NCBI GenBank assembly: GCA_018262235.1
Contig: JAGTRY010000020.1
Span: 1-42,743, forward strand
DNA length: 42,743 nt
DNA from: Pseudomonadota bacterium
GTDB lineage: Bacteria > Pseudomonadota > Gammaproteobacteria > Burkholderiales > Rhodocyclaceae
Direction of reading: 5' to 3'
Shown here: piece after piece, positions 37,947 to 42,743 of the stretch
Position numbering within the stretch: position 1 is the first letter of the stretch
Layout of the letters: every line of letters begins with the position of its first letter
The notes under the pieces: model-generated
What the model was told of the DNA's origin: nothing
The model's input: the letters and a program-made list of their open reading frames with translations, nothing else
Databases searched by the model: none
Translations under genes and position numbers: made by a program

Positions 37947-38189
37947 CTAGGTTCTGGCTCTGGAAGCTGGTTTGTTGTCGATGGACTGTACGTAGCCTTC
38001 GGCGATGAGGGTTTCAACTGCTGCTTGCGCTTCCTGGCCGATCATCAGGCGCTTTTGCAGTTCATTCCAGGGAGTGTGCCCGTCAATCAGGATCAGGGTG
38101 CTGCGCAGGCGGGACGGAAGGCGGCAGGTCCGGTGCGCGATTTCGTCGACACCTTTGTGGGTCTTGCAATAGATGGCGGTCTCCAGCAT
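37947..38189 (-). CDS. Small conserved protein between pat and satP
   Basis: An 80-residue soluble protein (MLETAIYCKTHKGVDEIAHR, TCRLPSRLRSTLILIDG, then a helical C-terminus QEAQAAVETLIAEGYV). The pattern resembles small winged-helix-like proteins seen in betaproteobacteria, but I cannot name a family with certainty. The frame has ATG at 38195 and 38189; GGAG sits 7 bases before the second and too near the first, so 38189 is the better start. It lies inside the acetate cluster, on the same strand as both neighbours. Confidence 0.75.
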   Translation of the reverse strand: MLETAIYCKTHKGVDEIAHRTCRLPSRLRSTLILIDGHTPWNELQKRLMIGQEAQAAVETLIAEGYVQSIDNKPASRART

Positions 38190-38303
38190 GTCCATGCTCC
38201 GTTGGGGAATAACTTGAAGCTAGCGGGCCTGGATGCTTGCAGCAATGCGGGAAAGACCGCGTTTCCGTAGAAAATTGTTAAACGGGGCGCTTTGCCATGA
38301 AAA

Positions 38304-38337
38304 ACGGGGCGTCACCGCGTACGCAGTGGCGCCCCGT
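38304..38337 (-). terminator. Intrinsic terminator of satP
   Basis: ACGGGGCGTCAC (38304-38315) and GTGGCGCCCCGT (38326-38337) form a 12-bp stem with one G-T pair and a 10-base loop. On the minus strand it is followed by a run of T (38304 downwards). It lies 24 bases after the satP stop. Confidence 0.8.
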
Positions 38338-38361
38338 CAGGTAGCAGGAAGGCTATTGCGC

Positions 38362-38973
38362 TCAGGCCACCTTTTTCAGCGCAACCGGCTTGACGACCGG
38401 ATTGCCCAGGGGCAGGACTTCACGGCCGTAAATTTCGTTGAGGATCTGGGCTGCCGCAGCGTACATGGCTGAGGCGCCGCAGAAGATGCCTTCCCAGCCC
38501 GCGAAATGCGCAATCGCTTCGTTGCCGGTGGCATCTCCGAGTGCCAGCAGGGCGAACAGGAGGGTCAGCGAGCCGAAGATGATCTGGGTGGCGCGGTTCA
38601 GTTTGAAGGTGGCGGCGAACAGGATCGCGGTAAAGATCCCCCACATGATCAGGAAGGCAACCAGACCACCGCTGGTGGTGGCTTCCATCAGGCCGGTCTT
38701 GGGGAAGCTGACGAGCCCGACCAGTGCCATCCAGAAAAAACCGTAAGACGTGAAGGCCACGGTGCCGAAGGTATTGCCCTTCTTCCATTCCATGACGCCG
38801 GCAATCACTTGGGCGATGCCGCCGTAGAAGATGCCCATGGCGAGGATCATCGAATTCATGCCGAACAGGCCGGCGTTGTGCAGGTTGAGCAGTACGGTGG
38901 TCATGCCGAAGCCAAGCAGGCCTAGCGGCGCAGGGTTGGCGGTGAAATCGGCGTGGTTGGCGTGATCGGCCAT
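38362..38973 (-). CDS. satP: Acetate/succinate transporter SatP (GPR1/FUN34/YaaH family)
   Basis: The 203-residue protein has six membrane helices and the family signature [21 protein letters not shown] at about residues 13-33, plus [13 protein letters not shown] and [20 protein letters not shown]. SatP imports acetate with protons. It diverges from acs with 362 bases between their starts, so uptake and activation of acetate are encoded back to back. Confidence 0.95.
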   Translation of the reverse strand: MADHANHADFTANPAPLGLLGFGMTTVLLNLHNAGLFGMNSMILAMGIFYGGIAQVIAGVMEWKKGNTFGTVAFTSYGFFWMALVGLVSFPKTGLMEATTSGGLVAFLIMWGIFTAILFAATFKLNRATQIIFGSLTLLFALLALGDATGNEAIAHFAGWEGIFCGASAMYAAAAQILNEIYGREVLPLGNPVVKPVALKKVA

Positions 38974-39267
38974 CGAAAAACTCCAGTGTAGTAAGCGCTA
39001 GATATCCGGGGGCCCGGACGCGAGCGCGGATGGTGCCATTGTTTATTTCATGCGCAATTCGTCTGGATCAAATCCCGCAAGGCAATTTCAAAGAGTCTTT
39101 TTATGGATCGCTTAATGGAATTGATCGGGTGCATTGGCAGCGATTCAGGTCGACCGGTTTCTGTCCTGTTGGCGAGCGTGCTGAAGTAGGGCGTACAGCG
39201 TACGGGTGGCAAGGTCGTTTCTGTTGGGGGATTTCTGTCTTGCATGCACTTTTGGACATTAGGGGTA

Positions 39268-39281
39268 TTGATAATGATCAA
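39268..39281. promoter_or_regulatory. FNR/CRP-family binding site upstream of acs
   Basis: TTGAT (39268-39272), AATG, ATCAA (39277-39281) is an exact FNR-type box (TTGAT-N4-ATCAA), centred 61 bases before the acs ATG. A TTGACG lies at 39286-39291, just downstream, as a possible -35. In the rest of the satP-acs gap (38974-39335) I see no gene. Confidence 0.7.
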
Positions 39282-39335
39282 ACGCTTGACGATGCGCTAG
39301 CATCAGGGCACAACTACCAAAGGAGACCCACAGAG

Positions 39336-41318
<1,983 letters not shown>

Positions 41319-41336
41319 TTAGCCAGGCAGCGTGTG

Positions 41337-41373
41337 AGTGGGGCAAGTGCGAAAGTGCTTGCCCCACTTTTTT
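41337..41373 (+). terminator. Intrinsic terminator of acs
   Basis: AGTGGGGCAAG (41337-41347) and CTTGCCCCACT (41358-41368) form an 11-bp stem with a 10-base loop, followed by TTTTT. It lies 18 bases after the acs stop. The following 41374-41530 is without recognisable features. Confidence 0.88.
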
Positions 41374-41530
41374 GGAGCCGAGCCGTGCACGCTGCTCGGC
41401 CGGGATGGTGGCGTGAGTCATGATGGCGGCAGTTGTTCATCCCCGCTCACCACCGTTATCTCGATAATGACTTCGGAATATTTGTTGAGATGTTTCGTCG
41501 TGGAATCCACTACGATGTCGAAGCTCCGTT

Positions 41531-42046
41531 TTAGGGGGCGCTGTACCAACCGGCCCAATCTGCCGGATAAACGCCGGCTTTAGCCAGCCGGTGAAACGTC
41601 GAATACGGCCAATCCGCCACGTGTTGTACCCAGCCATGTTTCACCGGGTTGATGTGCACGTAATCCATGTGCGCGCAGAAATCCGCCTCGTCGCGAATCC
41701 GGTGCTCCCAATACCGGCGTTGCCATACGCCTCGCTCACCGCGCTTCTGCCGAGACGCGTTCCGTCGCTCAATGAGCGGTATCGCTTTCGAGAAATCCAT
41801 TTTGATGAGGCGCCAGCGCAAGGCGAAATCCGCATCATCCGGCGGAAGTTCGATCACACAATGCAAATGTTCGGGCAACACCACCCATGCATGAATCACG
41901 AAAGGATGACGGCGCTTCACATCCATCACCACGCGCCGCAGCACATCAATGTGGCGTGTGAGCAAATCATTGCCTTGCCGTTGCAGCAAATTCACCGTGA
42001 AGAAGAAAGTGCCGCCGGGGCGCCAGGCACGCAGATAGTTAGGCAT
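41531..42046 (-). CDS. rayT: REP-associated tyrosine transposase (RAYT)
   Basis: The 171-residue protein is a Y1 (HUH) transposase of the RAYT type: start [23 protein letters not shown] motif H60-L-H62 in [32 protein letters not shown], and [13 protein letters not shown] with the presumed catalytic Y129. RAYTs are domesticated single-copy relatives of IS200 that act on REP sequences. Beyond its start codon (minus strand upstream) lies an array of REP-bearing tandem repeats. The frame stays open into the repeats to 42385, but homology starts at 42046. It appears intact. Confidence 0.92.
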   Translation of the reverse strand: MPNYLRAWRPGGTFFFTVNLLQRQGNDLLTRHIDVLRRVVMDVKRRHPFVIHAWVVLPEHLHCVIELPPDDADFALRWRLIKMDFSKAIPLIERRNASRQKRGERGVWQRRYWEHRIRDEADFCAHMDYVHINPVKHGWVQHVADWPYSTFHRLAKAGVYPADWAGWYSAP

Positions 42047-42067
42047 CGAACGAGATTGCCACCACGA

Positions 42068-42743
42068 AACATCTGGTGCAATGGCCTTGGAGTCCATGCG
42101 CAACCACAACACGTAGGGTGCAATAACCGAAGGGCATTGCACCGCACCCATCGCCCGGCAGGTGAGCCCCATCCCGCCGGATTGGCAGAAGCACAGCCGC
42201 GGCGCGAGGCGCGCGGAGCGCTCGGCATCGGTCAGGGTTGGCGCGCAAAATCCGGTGCAATGCCTTGGAGACCATGCGCAACCGCGACACGTAGGGTGCA
42301 ATAACCGAAGGGCATTGCACCGAAACCCTCCACCCGGCAGGTGAGCCACCATCCCGCCGGATTGGCAGAAGCACAGCCGGGACACGAGGCTCGCGGAGTG
42401 TTCGGTATCGGGCAGGATTGGCGGCGCGATCCGGTGCGATGCCCGTGGTGATCATGCGCAACCACAACACGTAGGGTGCAATAACCGAAGGGCATTGCAC
42501 CGACCCCATCGCCCGGCAGGTGAGCCCCATCCCGCCGGATTGGCAGAAGCACCGCCGGGGCGCGAGACACGCGGAGCGCTCGGCATCGGGCAGGATTGGC
42601 GGCGCGATCCGGTGCGATGCCCGTGGTGGCCGTGCGCAACCGCGACACGTAGGGTGCAATAACCGAAGGGCATTGCACCGCACCCATCGCCCGGCAGGTG
42701 AGCCCCATCCCGCCGGATTGGCAGAAGCACAGCCGGGACACGA
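42068..42743. repeat. Tandem array of about 179-bp units with REP-like palindromes
   Basis: Four copies of an inverted repeat GGTGCAAT-N11-ATTGCACC lie at 42117-42143, 42295-42321, 42475-42501 and 42653-42679, spaced 178, 180 and 178 bases apart. The intervening sequence is also repeated (GCCCGGCAGGTGAGCC, CCGCCGGATTGGCAGAAGCA, GGTGCGATGCC-like stretches), so whole units of about 179 bp are in tandem. The left partial unit begins near 42068, right beside the RAYT start, and the array runs off the right edge. Confidence 0.92.

Noticed and set aside
42039-42743. Long minus-strand open frames running through the repeat array
   Set aside because: They consist of repeated, Cys- and Ala-rich peptides that only reflect the 178-180 bp repeats; unit lengths not divisible by three shift the frame and no ribosome site is present.
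42068-42743. Possible CRISPR array
   Set aside because: Repeats are about 179 bp with no unique spacers, no short direct repeats and no cas genes nearby; they are REP-type tandem units.

Overview
The window is a 42.7 kb stretch of a moderately GC-rich proteobacterial chromosome. Gene content points to a flagellated betaproteobacterium, possibly Rhodocyclales-like; the order-level placement is inference from gene content only. Supporting genes are a complete flg rod/hook/ring series, a fused CoaBC, UbiG, a GlrK-QseG-GlrR signalling operon, a Pat-type lysine acetyltransferase near Acs, and a RAYT transposase with REP-type repeats. Most genes are ordinary core genes with good Shine-Dalgarno sites.

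Layout. Bases 1-7065 carry the C-terminal part of flgB followed by flgC, D, E, F, G, H, I and J on the plus strand (rod, hook cap, hook, P and L rings, rod-specific muramidase). A near-consensus sigma-28 promoter then drives an HD-GYP cyclic-di-GMP phosphodiesterase-like gene. Bases 8.7-20.7 kb are housekeeping and metabolic genes: a LysE exporter with an AraC regulator, a DUF2238 membrane protein, a tandem pair of 38-residue single-helix membrane peptides too short for ordinary gene calling, yaaA, an M14 carboxypeptidase, a DUF1015 gene, aroG, rpmB-rpmG, radC, coaBC, dut, a DUF2917 gene and a LysR regulator. Bases 20.7-24.75 kb are an insertion-sequence graveyard (IS21, IS66-like, IS5 and IS200 remnants and a DUF262 fragment) holding an orphan pstS and ubiG.

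Bases 24.76-31.6 kb read leftwards: ettA, a bactofilin gene, glrR, qseG, glrK and a hemolysin III family gene. The leader of the bactofilin gene carries a near-perfect sigma-54 promoter preceded by two exact TGTC-N10-GACA sites, the motif known for GlrR in enterobacteria, and the sigma-54 activator GlrR is encoded immediately upstream. This predicts a compact circuit in which an envelope-sensing system switches on a cytoskeletal bactofilin. I consider it the most interesting item here.

Bases 32.0-35.1 kb hold an elaB-yqjE-yqjK type operon, a hexose-6-phosphate mutarotase, tag and a monooxygenase. Bases 35.1-41.3 kb form an acetate cluster: a Pat-like protein acetyltransferase, a small conserved protein, the acetate permease SatP, and acetyl-CoA synthetase Acs preceded by an exact FNR-type box. 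The window ends with a RAYT transposase whose upstream side is an array of about 179-bp tandem repeats, each with a REP-like inverted repeat, running off the right edge.
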